Source: Muscardinus avellanarius (taxonomy: Eukaryota > Chordata > Mammalia > Rodentia > Gliridae). From it: a stretch of 64,000 bases of DNA. Location of the stretch: the NCBI GenBank assembly GCA_963383645.1, contig OY726578.1:20600592-20664591 (forward strand), in the 5' to 3' direction. Both the position numbers and the translations under genes were made by a program. The notes under the pieces are model-generated. The model was not told the origin of the DNA, ran no database searches, and was given only the letters and a program-made list of their open reading frames with translations. Positions 20,653 through 30,408 of this stretch are shown piece by piece (position 1 is the first letter of the stretch; every line of letters starts with the position of its first letter).

Positions 20653-20865
20653 ATGAAAATCAACTACACAAAAAGTGTCAGTAGAGAAATGGAAACTATA
20701 AAAAAAGAAAGGTCTAGAATTGGAAACAACGTCTGAAATTAGAAATACGCTGAATGAGCTTAGAAGCACAATCAAGATGACGAGTGAGAGAATCAAGAAA
20801 CTGGAAGAGAGATCAACAGAAATTAGTCTAAGGAAGCAAAGGAAGAAATGGTTAAAAATAATCGT

Positions 20866-21255
20866 CTCTGCAGGAAGATGGAGGGAGCCAGAGGCTGTCC
20901 CGCTAAGTGAGGTCAGCCCGTCTTAGAAAGTCAGGGGATGTCTGTTTTCCCTCACATGTGGGAGCTAGGGAAAAATAGGAACAATAGGTCTTAAGATGAG
21001 GTCTCAGAAGCTGAGGAGGGAAGTCGGTAGAATCGTGGACGGGGCCGGGCAGGGGAGAGGAGGACTGAGGAGGGGCCGTTCAAATGATGCTGCGTCCACT
21101 CGTGAAGATGCCGCGGCCACCTTCACTAACGTGCAAGGAGAGGGAGGGAGGAGCGGGCGGGATGTGGAGGAAGGTACACCGAGTACAGTTTGCCTGTATA
21201 AATGTATCACTTTAAACCTCGCTGTGATATGTAATTACAATACACCAAAAAAAAA
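20866..21255 (+). mobile_element. L1 3' end inserted in older L1
   Basis: ctgcaggaagatggagggagccagaggctg, gtgaggtcagcccgtcttag and ctcacatgtgggagctaggg are ORF2-terminal/3' UTR phrases. It ends at gtaattacaatacacc plus poly-A. It splits the older ORF1-like sequence. Confidence 0.8.
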
Positions 21256-21267
21256 GTATAAAAATAA

Positions 21268-21448
21268 AGCCAGGTGTGGTGGCGCATGCTTGTAATTTCA
21301 GTACTTGGGAGGCCGAGACAGGAGGATCACAGGTTCGCGGACAGCCTCAGCTACTTAGTGAGACCCTGTTTCAAAATAAAGAATAGAAAACAGGGCTGGG
21401 GGTGTAGCTTGGAGATAGAAGGCCCCTGGGTTCAATCCCCACTACAGA
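21268..21448 (+). mobile_element. B1-dID SINE after L1 tail
   Basis: agccaggtgtggtggcgcatgc to gttcaatccccactac. It is inserted in the A-rich tail of the preceding L1 and has a shortened B1 arm. Confidence 0.9.
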
Positions 21449-22209
21449 AAATATATATATATATACAAAGATTTATGGGACAATATTAAAGGTTTGAATA
21501 TACCTATATTTGGGGACAAGAAGTAGAAAAAAGATGGTAGGAAATCTGTTTTAATATATGATGGCTGAAAATGTCTCAAATTTGGTGAAAAAACTCACGT
21601 TTATAGATTCAAGAAGTTAAGCAAACTCCAAACAGGAAAAATTTGAAGAAAACTGTGCCTGGGTACACCATACTCAAACTACTGAAAGTAAAGGATGAAG
21701 AGAAATAACTGAAATTATCTAAAGAAAGTCATATGCATGCACTGTGTGATACATATTATATGTGTATAATAATTTCAAATTTTAGAAATTTCTCATCCTA
21801 GACTTTGAAGGCCAAGAGTCAATAGACCAATATCTTTAAGGTACAAAAAAAAGTTTCATAAAGGAATTCTATAACCAGCTAAAATATCCTCTAAGAATGA
21901 GAGTGAAACAGAAACATTTTCAGGAAGAAGTAACTAAAAGAATTCATCACCCCAGAACCAAAGAGAGCTCTTTAGGTTGACACCAAATGGAAACTATTTT
22001 CTTTAGAAACAAAACAAAACAAAACATACAAAACAAAACAAAAAAAAACCCAGAGCACTGGAAGTAGTTAGTAATTGAAAAAATCTCTCTTATGTTTCTC
22101 TCTTAATTTCTTTAAAATACATATGACTATTTAAAACAAAGTTAGAGCGATATCTTGCTTATAATGCATGTAGATGTAATATACACATGTAGCTACAGCA
22201 ACACGGGTG

Positions 22210-22232
22210 GAGGTCAATGCCGTGTTGACCTC
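22210..22232. repeat. Short perfect inverted repeat
   Basis: Arms gaggtcaa and ttgacctc (8 bases each) with a 7-base spacer. They contain AGGTCA/TGACCT half-sites in inverted orientation, which could be chance. Confidence 0.7.
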
Positions 22233-22569
22233 TGCAAGGTTTCTCGAATTTCTGAAGAAATTAATTGAAGTGTATGCTTTTGCGTTAAACAAAATTTTAG
22301 AGGCCTTAAGAAGGAAATAAAGGTTCTCAGGGTTTAAATTAATACTGGATTATTAGTACATGATTAACTTTAAGTAGAAAATGTTCAGGATATATATTGT
22401 AATCCTTAGCACAGCCTCCAAACGAAAATAAATAAAATGTAATTAAATAAATTCAGAGAATTTGAAAAAAGCTCACCAAGGAGAAAGAAGAGAAAGAAAA
22501 AAAAATCAGGAAAACAGGAATAAAATGCGAAGATGGAGATTTTAAGTTCGCCTATATCAATAAAATGGT

Positions 22570-22740
22570 AGTATGATAACAGATGACATTTCGTGTGGAC
22601 CTACAAGGTGACAGGTGCCTGAGTAATGCCACAATCTGGATAATACCTTTGTAGAATCAATGCTCAGTTTCACTGATGGAGGAATTGAGGGTCAGGGAGA
22701 TTAAATGTTTTGCCTCTAGCGAGGATGCTGATAATTGAAA
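22570..22740 (+). mobile_element. MIR SINE relic
   Basis: gtggacctacaaggtgacaggtgcctgag, cagtttcactgatggaggaattgagg and gggagattaaatgttttgcc follow the MIR core order. Confidence 0.6.
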
Positions 22741-23290
22741 TATCTAAAACCTTGGGTCTCACGATGAAGCTTAAAATTGCTCCCCACTATCCCGCCTCTA
22801 AGAGGAACCAAGCCTCGTGATGTTAGAGGGAGAAGCACAGAGTCCTGGACGCTTCGTCTCCTCCTAGCAACAGCAGGTGCAGAGACAAGAAAACACAACA
22901 CGAAGAGAGAAGGCACAGGAAAAGACGTCCGTCCCCGTGTCTTCTCCCGCAAAGGTGACCTGCGCGCCCAACCCGGGGAGAGCTCATACCGAAGTTTATG
23001 CTTTTTACTTTAAACAAAATTTTAGATGCATTAAGAAGGAAATAAGGGTTGTCAGGGTGCAAACTAATACTAGATTATTCCAGAGGTCCATTTTAGGAAG
23101 AAATTGTCCCCGGAGCTTTCAAAATAAATGACTGTGACTTCTTCAGGCTCAGAAGATTAGCTTTAAGTCCAATGCTCCAATGCCATTTTCAATTTTCTGT
23201 GCAGAACGAGATGGCTCAGTTTCTCTGGGCTCACCCACCTTTTCTCTGTGACAGTGTCTCAAATGGGTGCTGTTTCCTATTTCCTAGAAC
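22741..23290. other. Unique region with a duplicated block
   Basis: 22991-23079 is a diverged copy of 22267-22353 (see findings). The rest has no recognised gene or repeat. Confidence 0.55.
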
Positions 23291-23296
23291 ACTCAA

Positions 23297-23299
<3 letters not shown>

Positions 23300-23375
<76 letters not shown>

Positions 23376-23382
23376 TCTTTCT
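23300..23382. repeat. (CT)n microsatellite
   Basis: About 35 CT units with few interruptions, followed by a 38-base remnant of a minus-strand SINE B1 end (ggtgtgcaccaccatgcctgg, 23383-23420). Confidence 0.96.
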
Positions 23383-23574
23383 GGTATTTGGGTTACAGGT
23401 GTGCACCACCATGCCTGGCTCAGAATTTCCATTTCCCATGGAAAGGATGCAGTTGGAACTTGCATCTAGCTGTATGAACCATCTTGCTGTTTTGAACCAG
23501 ACCTGAGTCAGTCTGTAGTTTCTGGATTTTTTATGCTACTGGGGACTGTTAAGTGCCAGCCAGCCAGATGGCCG

Positions 23575-23740
23575 TAGACTTTGAATCTTGACTTTTATCT
23601 TATTAACCATGTAACTCTGGACAAGTGACTTCATCTTCCTAGGCTTTGTTTACCTCATTTTCAAAATAAGGATGATAATAATCATACTTAATGCACACTA
23701 TTTGGGGGTGGCTGGGTAAAATAATGTACATAGAGGCCAA
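23575..23740 (+). mobile_element. MIR SINE relic
   Basis: ccatgtaactctggacaagtgacttcatcttcctagg, then cctcattttcaaaataaggatgataataat, is the typical MIR middle. Confidence 0.75.
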
Positions 23741-23761
23741 TTTAATTAAGTGTTTAATTAA

Positions 23762-24096
23762 GCCGGGTATAGTGACGCACACTTATAATCCTAGGACTTG
23801 GGAGGCTGAAATAAGAGGATCTCATGTTCGCTGTCAGCCTCAGGTACTTAGTAAGGACCTCTGAAACTTAGTGAGACCCTGTTTCAAAAAATAAATAGGC
23901 CAGGTGTGGTGGTACACGCTTGTTATCCCAGCATTCAGGAGGTTGAGACAGGAGGAGCATGGTTCGAGGACAGCCTCAGCTACTTAGTGAGGCCCTTTGC
24001 AACTCAGTGAGACCCTGTTTCAAAATAAAGAATAAAAAATAGGGCTGGGGGTGTAGCTCGGAGGTTGAATGTCTCTGGGTTCCATCCCCAGACCCA

Positions 24097-24135
<39 letters not shown>

Positions 24136-24206
24136 ATATAGGGCTGGAGGTGTAGCTGGGAGGTAGAATAACCCTGGGTTCCATCCCCAGTACCATAAAA
24201 AAATTA
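23762..24206 (+). mobile_element. B1-dID SINE, host of nested copy
   Basis: The B1 arm is at 23762-23897 and the right half at 24139-24206 (gggctggaggtgtagctgggaggtagaataaccctgg). The two are separated by another complete SINE and its AAAT tail. Confidence 0.9.
23898..24138 (+). mobile_element. B1-dID SINE nested in linker
   Basis: ggccaggtgtggtggtacac to tccatccccagaccc, with an (AAAT)n tail of about 12 units that merges with the host linker. Confidence 0.9.
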
Positions 24207-25102
24207 AGTGTTAATTTAAAAATGACATGTGAGGCAGAACTCTTGGAGCATAAAGGAACAGGCGACCATTTCTGTCCTGGAACGGGAACTGGGGTATGGA
24301 AGATGTTTTGGGAAATTGACTCCGGAGTGACACTGGGGTTGGGTGCTAAGGGGTGATATGTGATTTTCTTAAGCAGCAGGAGGAAGAACATTCCAGATGG
24401 TAGGAGCAGCATTTGTACAGACTTATGTGTGGGATCCTGGGTGGAGTAGAGAGAAAGAGGCTGGATGTTTCTATGATGCAAAGTCATGAGGGCTCAGGAT
24501 TTGAGAGCATGCTGTGTGGCAGAGGCCCCTGGGGTCTGTAAGGTCAAGAGAGTGGCTGACCCTGCCAGGCACTTCCAGGGGAGGGCATGCTGGCTTCAGG
24601 TAGACCTGCGGCATCCAAGAGGCATCCCCGGAGGTCAGGAGTCTGCAGGTCGAGCTGGATGGCTCGCAGCTTGCATGGTGGGTGCACCCTGCGTGGTGGG
24701 CTGGCTGGTGCTGGGCGGGGGTGGAGAAAAGGGAATCGCGTCTCAGATCATTACAGAGAGTGCTAGCCACTCATGGGAGATGCTTAAAAAGAAAATGGAG
24801 ATTCTCTTGATGAGAAAGAGATTCCACTAAACTGCTTCTTGAAGGGACTCGAGAGAGAGAGTGAAATTAATTCAAGAAGAAAGAGATTTGGTTAGAGTAG
24901 TGAGATTGTCTTGGGGGAGGGCTGCTAAACGCCTGCTCTGGAGTTCCTCCACCCCAAGACTCCAGGGCCGAGAGACAAGACGGAGAACAAGAAGCCATGT
25001 CTTTGATAGGTGCCCCGGGTGATCTTAAAAAAATATTTTTGAGGAATAGCAGCTTAGGGAAAGATGAGTTATAGGCAGGGTGAGCTAGAGAGAAACTCAA
25101 GA
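24207..25102. other. Unique region with ancient repeat-like stretch
   Basis: 24240-24480 (caggaggaagaacattccag, gtaggagcagcatttgtacag) resembles an old dispersed mammalian repeat. No gene recognised, and the minus-strand frame at 24471-24770 has no domain. Confidence 0.4.
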
Positions 25103-25301
25103 GCTGGGTGTGTTGGTGCCTGTCTGTGATCCCAGTACTTGGGAGGCTGAGACGGGAGGGTCACAGGTTCAAGGCCAGCCTCGGCAACTTAGCGAGACCC
25201 TCAGAAACTTAATGAGACTCTGTTTCAAAACAAACAAACAAAAAATAAACAAAAAAGGCTGGAGGTATAGCTCAGAGATAGAGTGCCTCTGAGTTCAATT
25301 C

Positions 25302-25305
<4 letters not shown>
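25103..25305 (+). mobile_element. B1-dID SINE
   Basis: agctgggtgtgttggtgcctg to gagttcaattcctag. Its 3' end runs into a CA repeat. Confidence 0.9.

Positions 25306-25350
<45 letters not shown>
25306..25350. repeat. (CA)n microsatellite
   Basis: About 22 CA units grown from the 3' end of the SINE. Confidence 0.97.
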
Positions 25351-25351
<1 letters not shown>

Positions 25352-25785
25352 CAAGACTGAACTGAATCCATACCAGATTTGCAAGGCTTTGCGGGATTTG
25401 CAATTAGGGAGACCCTGAAGAAGGCAGGCACGAGTTGAGTGTTAAGGGGAAGAGGCGCGGTGACCATATTTCGGGTGAGGATTTTGGCCCAGCTAAGGAA
25501 TGCTGCTGGGTCGCTGCGCAGGAGAGGAACACCTGGCCGATGCCAGCCATGGCGAGGATCTCAGAGAACAAATGTAGCCAGACTGCGCAGGCCCCGAATG
25601 GCGGGCAGAGGGGCTGGGTCGTGCAGAAGACGCCTCGCTTACTCTTGAACGAGAGGCAGCGCCATCTACCAAAGAAATAGCCGCGGAGTTCTCTGGTTCT
25701 GACACTGAGGCTTTCTTTGCCAATTATATAAATGAAAAGGTAGAGTGAGGAAAAAACAGAGGCCAGAGGAAACCGGGGCTGGTGT
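25351..25785. other. Unique region
   Basis: No recognised gene or repeat. The overlapping frames lack domains. Confidence 0.35.
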
Positions 25786-25788
25786 TTC

Positions 25789-25790
25789 AA

Positions 25791-25821
<31 letters not shown>

Positions 25822-25838
25822 CCTCCCTCCCTCCCTCT
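25789..25838. repeat. (CT)n / (CCCT)n microsatellite
   Basis: CT units followed by CCCT units on the 3' side of a minus-strand SINE. Confidence 0.95.
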
Positions 25839-25853
25839 TGTTCTCTTTCTCTT

Positions 25854-26338
25854 CGTGGTACTGGGAATTTAACCCAGGGGCATTCTATCTCTGAGCTCCA
25901 CGCCCAGGTCTATTTTATTTTTATTTGGACAGTACCTAGTTATTTATTTTTATTTATTTTTATTTTTTTCCATGGTACTGGGGATGGAACCCGGGGGCAT
26001 TCTACCTCTGAACTACACCTCCAGCCCTATTTTTTATTCTTTATTTTGAAATAGGGTCTCACTGACTTGCAAAGGGCCTCACTAAGTAGCTGAGGCTGGC
26101 CATGAACCGCCAACCTCCTCAAGAGTAAGTGTGTCCAGGAGTAAGTGTGTCTGTGTTTCTCACGACCCAGAACCTCTGCCCAAGTACTGGGATTACAAGC
26201 GTGCGCCATCACACCCAACTTTATTTTTATTCTAAAACAGGGTCTCACTAAGTTGCTGAGGCTGGCCTTGAACCTGTGATCTTCCTGTCTCGGCCTCCCA
26301 AGCCCTGGGATTACAGTCAGGGGCCACTGCGCTGGGCT
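25854..26338 (-). mobile_element. B1-dID SINE, host of nested copy
   Basis: The right half (25854-25925, tggtactgggaatttaaccc) and B1 arm (26222-26338, aaacagggtctcactaagttgc to ggccactgcgctgggct) are split by another SINE. tttatttttatt occurs on both sides of the insert. Confidence 0.87.
25962..26221 (-). mobile_element. Nested SINE with foreign insert
   Basis: A complete minus-strand dimer whose B1 arm is broken at about 26115-26180 by a sequence containing a short direct repeat (gagtaagtgtgtccag/gagtaagtgtgtctg). Confidence 0.85.
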
Positions 26339-26786
26339 TAGTTCCAATATTTCCCGGTGGCATGTCATGGGTCCGTTCTCTTGGTGGGCATAGCGGGTTG
26401 CTGGTTGGCACATGCCACATTGTTGGAAGTGACGTCTTTCATCAGAAAGTGAGAGAGAGGGGCGGGGGAGAGCGAGCTGGGCAGGGCCACTGCGCGAGCT
26501 CAGCGCGGCTTGCCGTGGCGATGCTGGACGAGGCTGTGAGGAGATCCAGAAGATGGGTCCAGCTTCCTTACAGCATCCCTGCTCCTATTTTTGGCAAACT
26601 CAGTGAGCCCCAACTTGCCTCCCGGAGCCTCCCCTCACAACTCTTCCTGCGGCTCCCATCCAGTAGAATGCTTCTTTTAGGCAAACAGACCCCTCTTGGG
26701 GAAGCCTTTCCAGTCCCCAAAACAGCCACACTCTGGATTTAGAGCTCCTCAAAGCAGCAGGTTTCGGTTGTTAAAAATGCAGTCTC
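26339..26786. other. Unique region
   Basis: No gene recognised. The frame at 26362-26742 has no known domain. Confidence 0.35.
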
Positions 26787-26788
26787 TG

Positions 26789-26924
26789 AGCCGGGCGTGG
26801 TGGCACGCATTTGTAATCCCAGCCTCTGGGAGGCTGAGACAGGAGAACTGTAAAAACAGCCTCAGCTACTTAGTGAGGCCCTCTGCAACTCAGTGAGACC
26901 CTGTTTCAAAATAAAGAATAAAGC
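26789..26924 (+). mobile_element. SINE B1 arm
   Basis: gccgggcgtggtggcacgcat to the linker caaaataaagaataa. Its right half is missing and another SINE starts in the linker. Confidence 0.85.
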
Positions 26925-27078
26925 TAGGCGTGGTGGCGCACGCTTGTAATCCCTGTATTTGGGAGGCTGAGACTGGAGGATTGCGGTTTGCAGACAGCCT
27001 CAGCTATGTAGTGAGGCCCTCCACAACTTAAGGATGACAAGTGTGTTCCATCACACCCAGCTTTATTTTTATTTTTGA
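26924..27078 (+). mobile_element. Chimeric SINE: plus arm joined to minus arm
   Basis: A plus-strand B1 arm (26924-27030, ending ctccacaactta) is fused directly to the antisense end of another B1 arm (aggatgacaagtgtgttccatcacacccagc, 27031-27063). Confidence 0.75.
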
Positions 27079-28366
27079 CTCGGTTTCACCCGCGCCTGCA
27101 CCTTTTGTGTGTCCACAGCTGGTCAAGAAGATGAACATGGAAACAGCTGTCTCCTGAGGGGCTCCGAGGGTGGTGGGGAGCGAGACACAGAAACAGTTAC
27201 AGCGCGCATCATTGCTGCTGGGAGCAAGAGGTCTCGCCTGGCCACTGTGGAGGGTGCCAGGCCCAGGAAGGGCATTCCCGGCAGAGATGCGAAAAAGCAA
27301 ACCGGGACAGCCGGTTTCATTTCTTCCTCCACCAAAATGTCCCCGGGCCAGGCTTCTGGGCCTGCAGCATTCTAGAGAGACGTTCTAGAGATGGACAGCT
27401 TGACCACGCATAAAGAAACCTAAGGGCTGAGGTTCCTGCATGGCTGGACTTTGCAGAGATCCTCGGAGAACTGCTCCAGCGGGGGCGCTGTGGGGAAGCT
27501 CCAAGCTCCAGCTCCAGCCCGGAAAGACCAGAGTGAAGACAGCGGGAATCTTTGTTATAAACTCAAATGGCTACAAACTTAAACACTGTTACAATGGAGG
27601 AAGCCCATCCGGGCTGAATGGTAACTTTGTTTTGTTTGTTATGTCTCTTAAGTGTTAGTTAATGGTGATTAGTGATTTGTTACACCCAAGCTGGCGGCTA
27701 CAATTTGCCTGTGTATTCTAAACCCCCGAGGGGGGATCTTGTTTGCAAAGGTCGGCTGGGTTTCTGCCCAGCCGTGATTGAATAGCGGATCTGCCCTTTC
27801 GCCCACAGCCTCATTAAATCCTTCCTTTCCTCCGCCACCAGCTTCATCGGAAAAATGGTGAGACGTAGAACTGATGAATTGTTTACTGGGAGAAGAATAT
27901 CAGAGTTAACCCTCCTCACCTTCCCTTCCCTCCCGCTCAGGAGTCTGATAATGGCCTCCAGGGAGGGTCTCGGGAAGGAGGCTGGGCGGCCTCTCATCCA
28001 TCAATCTCAGAGGTTAGGAACGTTCCCGAAACAGCCCACGCGCCTCCTTCGCCATTAGATAAGGAGCCAGGGTGGGTTTATGGAGACCGGAGAAGCTGCG
28101 CAGCCGAGGAGGCTGGGAAGGGACCAGTCGGCTCTATCACTGGGAGCTTCCAGCACTAGGTTCTGCTGATACGTGAGTCAGAAATTTAGCTGTTTGTTTA
28201 AAGGGACGCACATGGACACAGACGCAGGTATGAGGGAGTGAAGGTAACAGAAGGGAACCTCAGCTGTGTCTTCTTTCTAGATAAAGCTATAGGGAGAGTG
28301 GCTAGCATTTATTTTAGAAGTATTAACTCATTCAAGCAAAGTCTACTACTCAGCAAGAGAGTCCTC

Positions 28367-28370
<4 letters not shown>
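27079..28370. other. Long repeat-poor island
   Basis: About 1.3 kb nearly free of recognisable repeats. 27540-28060 (ctacaaacttaaacactgtta, ttagttaatggtgattagtg, gctacaatttgcctgtgtattc) reads like conserved noncoding DNA. A perfect 8-base hairpin (cggctggg/cccagccg) lies at 27753-27774. No gene recognised. Confidence 0.45.
27473..27493 (+). promoter_or_regulatory. Candidate CTCF core
   Basis: gctccagcgggggcgctgtgg contains the strong core GGGGGCGCTGTGG, but the bases to the left fit the full CTCF consensus poorly. Confidence 0.3.
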
Positions 28371-28423
<53 letters not shown>

Positions 28424-28424
28424 C
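28371..28424. repeat. (CT)n microsatellite
   Basis: About 25 CT units bordering the 3' end of a minus-strand SINE. Confidence 0.96.
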
Positions 28425-28578
28425 CCCCAGGGGCGTTTTACCTCCAACCTAAACCCTCAGCCCTTTTTATTTTATTTTTTGTCTTGAAACAGGATCTAAG
28501 TTGCTGAGGTTGGCCTCAAACTTGCAATCCTCCTGCCTCAGCCTCCCAAGTCCTGGGATTACAGGCATGAACCACTAT

Positions 28579-28583
<5 letters not shown>
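28424..28583 (-). mobile_element. B1-dID SINE, old
   Basis: caggggcgttttacctccaacc to aaccactatacttac. The beginning of the right half is replaced by the CT repeat. Confidence 0.83.
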
Positions 28584-28626
<43 letters not shown>

Positions 28627-28728
28627 TCCTTCCTTCCTTCCTTCCTTCCTTCCTTCCTTCTTTCTTCTTATTCCTCCTCCTCCTCCTCCTCCTCCTCCTC
28701 CTCCTCCTCCTCCTCCTCCTCCTCCTCT
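28584..28728. repeat. (TTTC)n(TTCC)n(TCC)n compound microsatellite
   Basis: Three pure blocks in sequence: TTTC to about 28628, TTCC to about 28660, and TCC to about 28726. Together they form a homopyrimidine run of about 145 bases, a candidate for triplex (H-DNA) structure. Confidence 0.97.
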
Positions 28729-28931
28729 TTGCGGGTCTGGGGATGGAACCCAGGGGCATTCAACCTCCAAGCTACACCCCCTTCCCTATTTTTTATTCTT
28801 TATTTTGAAACAGGGTCTCACTGGGTTGCAGAGGGCCTCACTAAGTAGCTGAGGCTGTCTACGAACTACAATCATCCTGTCTCAGCCTCCCGAATGCTGG
28901 GATTACAAGTGTGTGCAACCATGCCCACCTA
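28729..28931 (-). mobile_element. B1-dID SINE
   Basis: ggtctggggatggaacccag to caaccatgcccacct. Both halves are complete. Confidence 0.92.
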
Positions 28932-28959
28932 GCTGTTATTTCTATTTAATTTTTTTTTG

Positions 28960-29164
28960 GGGGGGGTTACTGGGAATGGAACCCAGGAGCATTCTACCTC
29001 TGAGTTATACCCCCAGCCTTATTTTTTATTCTTTATTTTGAAACAGGGTCTCACTAAGTTACTAAGGGCCTTCTTACATAGTTGAGACTGGCTGCAAATC
29101 TATGATCTTCCTGTCTCAGCCTCTCAAGTACTGGGATTACAAGTGTGTGCCACCATGCCTGGCT
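28960..29164 (-). mobile_element. B1-dID SINE
   Basis: gggggggttactgggaatgg to ccaccatgcctggct, a complete dimer. Confidence 0.92.
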
Positions 29165-29402
29165 CATTATTTGTATTTTAAATATGAGGAAACCAAGACT
29201 CTGAGAAATAAGGAAGTGGGCACATGGTGGCCTTACATCAAATAGTTATTGCCAGAGCCTGTTTTTTTTTTTTTAGATCTTATCTTGTATTCCTTTTCCA
29301 AAGACATTTTAACCAATTATGATAATTTTTATTGAGTGTCTACTGAATGCCCAGCTTGGTAAGGGGCTTGGGTTCAGAACTGAATAAAATGTATATCCTC
29401 AG
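29165..29402. other. Unique DNA with MIR/L2-like end
   Basis: 29325-29395 (ttattgagtgtctactgaatg, gggcttgggttcagaactg) resembles a MIR3 or L2 end. Confidence 0.45.
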
Positions 29403-29570
29403 CTGGGCACGGTGGTAGACACTTGTAATCCCAGAATGTGGGAGGCTGGGACAGGTGGATCCAGGTTCAAGGTCGCCTTTAGCAACTTCGTGAGAGCCTG
29501 TTTCAAAATAAAAAATAAAATAGGGCTGGGATATAGCTCAGAGGTCAAATGCCCCTGGGTTCAATATATG
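29403..29570 (+). mobile_element. B1-dID SINE
   Basis: agctgggcacggtggtagac to cctgggttcaatat, with a slightly shortened B1 arm. Confidence 0.88.
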
Positions 29571-29730
29571 GCCTGTAGTGGGTTTGAGGGAATAGGGGGG
29601 ACTCCCATCAACATGTGAGTCCCAAGAAGGCTGGGACTGTGTCTCCAGCAGCCACCACTCCTGGTACACAGCGCTTGGTAAAACTGTGGGCAGGAGGGTA
29701 CATATGCCCATAAACACACATAAGCACATG

Positions 29731-29733
<3 letters not shown>

Positions 29734-29773
<40 letters not shown>
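29734..29773. repeat. (CA)n microsatellite
   Basis: About 20 uninterrupted CA units immediately before the start of an LTR relic. Confidence 0.97.
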
Positions 29774-29775
<2 letters not shown>

Positions 29776-29989
29776 GCGGTAGTCTGAATGTTTGTGCCCC
29801 CTTCAAATCTGTATATAGGGCTGGGCATGGTGGTGCCTGCCTGTAATCCCATGGAAGGCTGAGACAGGAGGATCGCAGGTTCGAGGACAGTCTTGGCAAT
29901 TTAGCAAAATCTTGTTTCATAACAAAAATTTTAAAAAAAGAAAGGCTGGGGGTGTAGCTCAGAGTACAATACCCCTGGGTTCAATCCCC

Positions 29990-30035
<46 letters not shown>

Positions 30036-30345
30036 CTACACAGACACCCTAACACCCTCAGGGATATCAGATGTCAGAAGATGGGGTCTTTGGGGAGTGA
30101 TGGGCTCATGTGGACGTAGCCCCCTTGAATGAGGGCATGCTTGGATAAAGGAGAGGCCAAGCAAGCCTCTGCCCCTTCCAGCTCCTGAGGGGACATCGAC
30201 AAGTCTGCCCTGAACCAGGAACTTGGCCCCCAAACACCGAATGCTGGACCCAGCCTCTGGAAGTGCTAGAATCACATGGCTCTTGTTTGTAAGCCGTTCA
30301 CCCCATCGAGAGCATTTTTGTTATAGCAGCTGGAACGTACTGACA
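29774..30345 (+). mobile_element. MaLR-type LTR (MLT1/MST-like), split
   Basis: It starts tgcggtagtctgaatgtttg and continues after a SINE with gatggggtctttggggagtg, tgaatgagggcatgcttgga, gaaccaggaacttggccccc and aacaccgaatgctggaccc. It ends gcatttttgttatagcagc then tggaacgtactgacac. This order is diagnostic of ERVL-MaLR LTRs. No internal viral genes are attached. Confidence 0.8.
29818..30033 (+). mobile_element. B1-dID SINE inside MaLR LTR
   Basis: ggctgggcatggtggtgcctg to gttcaatccccaataac, followed by a CA repeat. It was inserted at tgtatata in the LTR and has a short B1 arm (deletion after aatcccatgg). Confidence 0.9.
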
Positions 30346-30347
30346 CT

Positions 30348-30348
30348 A

Positions 30349-30405
<57 letters not shown>
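30348..30405. repeat. (CA)n microsatellite
   Basis: CA run with one GC interruption at the 3' edge of the LTR. Confidence 0.97.

Positions 30406-30408
<3 letters not shown>

Larger units (their letters stand above)
20655..22560 (+). mobile_element. Old L1/HAL1 ORF1 region, interrupted
   Basis: 20700-20860 encodes a degraded coiled-coil stretch (EIRNTLNELRSTIKM, ERIKKLEERSTEI) like L1 ORF1. After two insertions it resumes at about 21465 (aatttggtgaaaaaactcac, ggaattctataaccagctaa, gaagtaactaaaagaattcatc), matching the later part of ORF1 and the inter-ORF region, up to gcgaagatggagattttaag near 22530. No intact frame remains. Confidence 0.65.

Noticed and set aside
22210..22232. Nuclear-receptor element formed by AGGTCA/TGACCT
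   Set aside because: The half-sites are 9 bases apart in inverted orientation, not a usual receptor spacing, and lie in old L1-like sequence.
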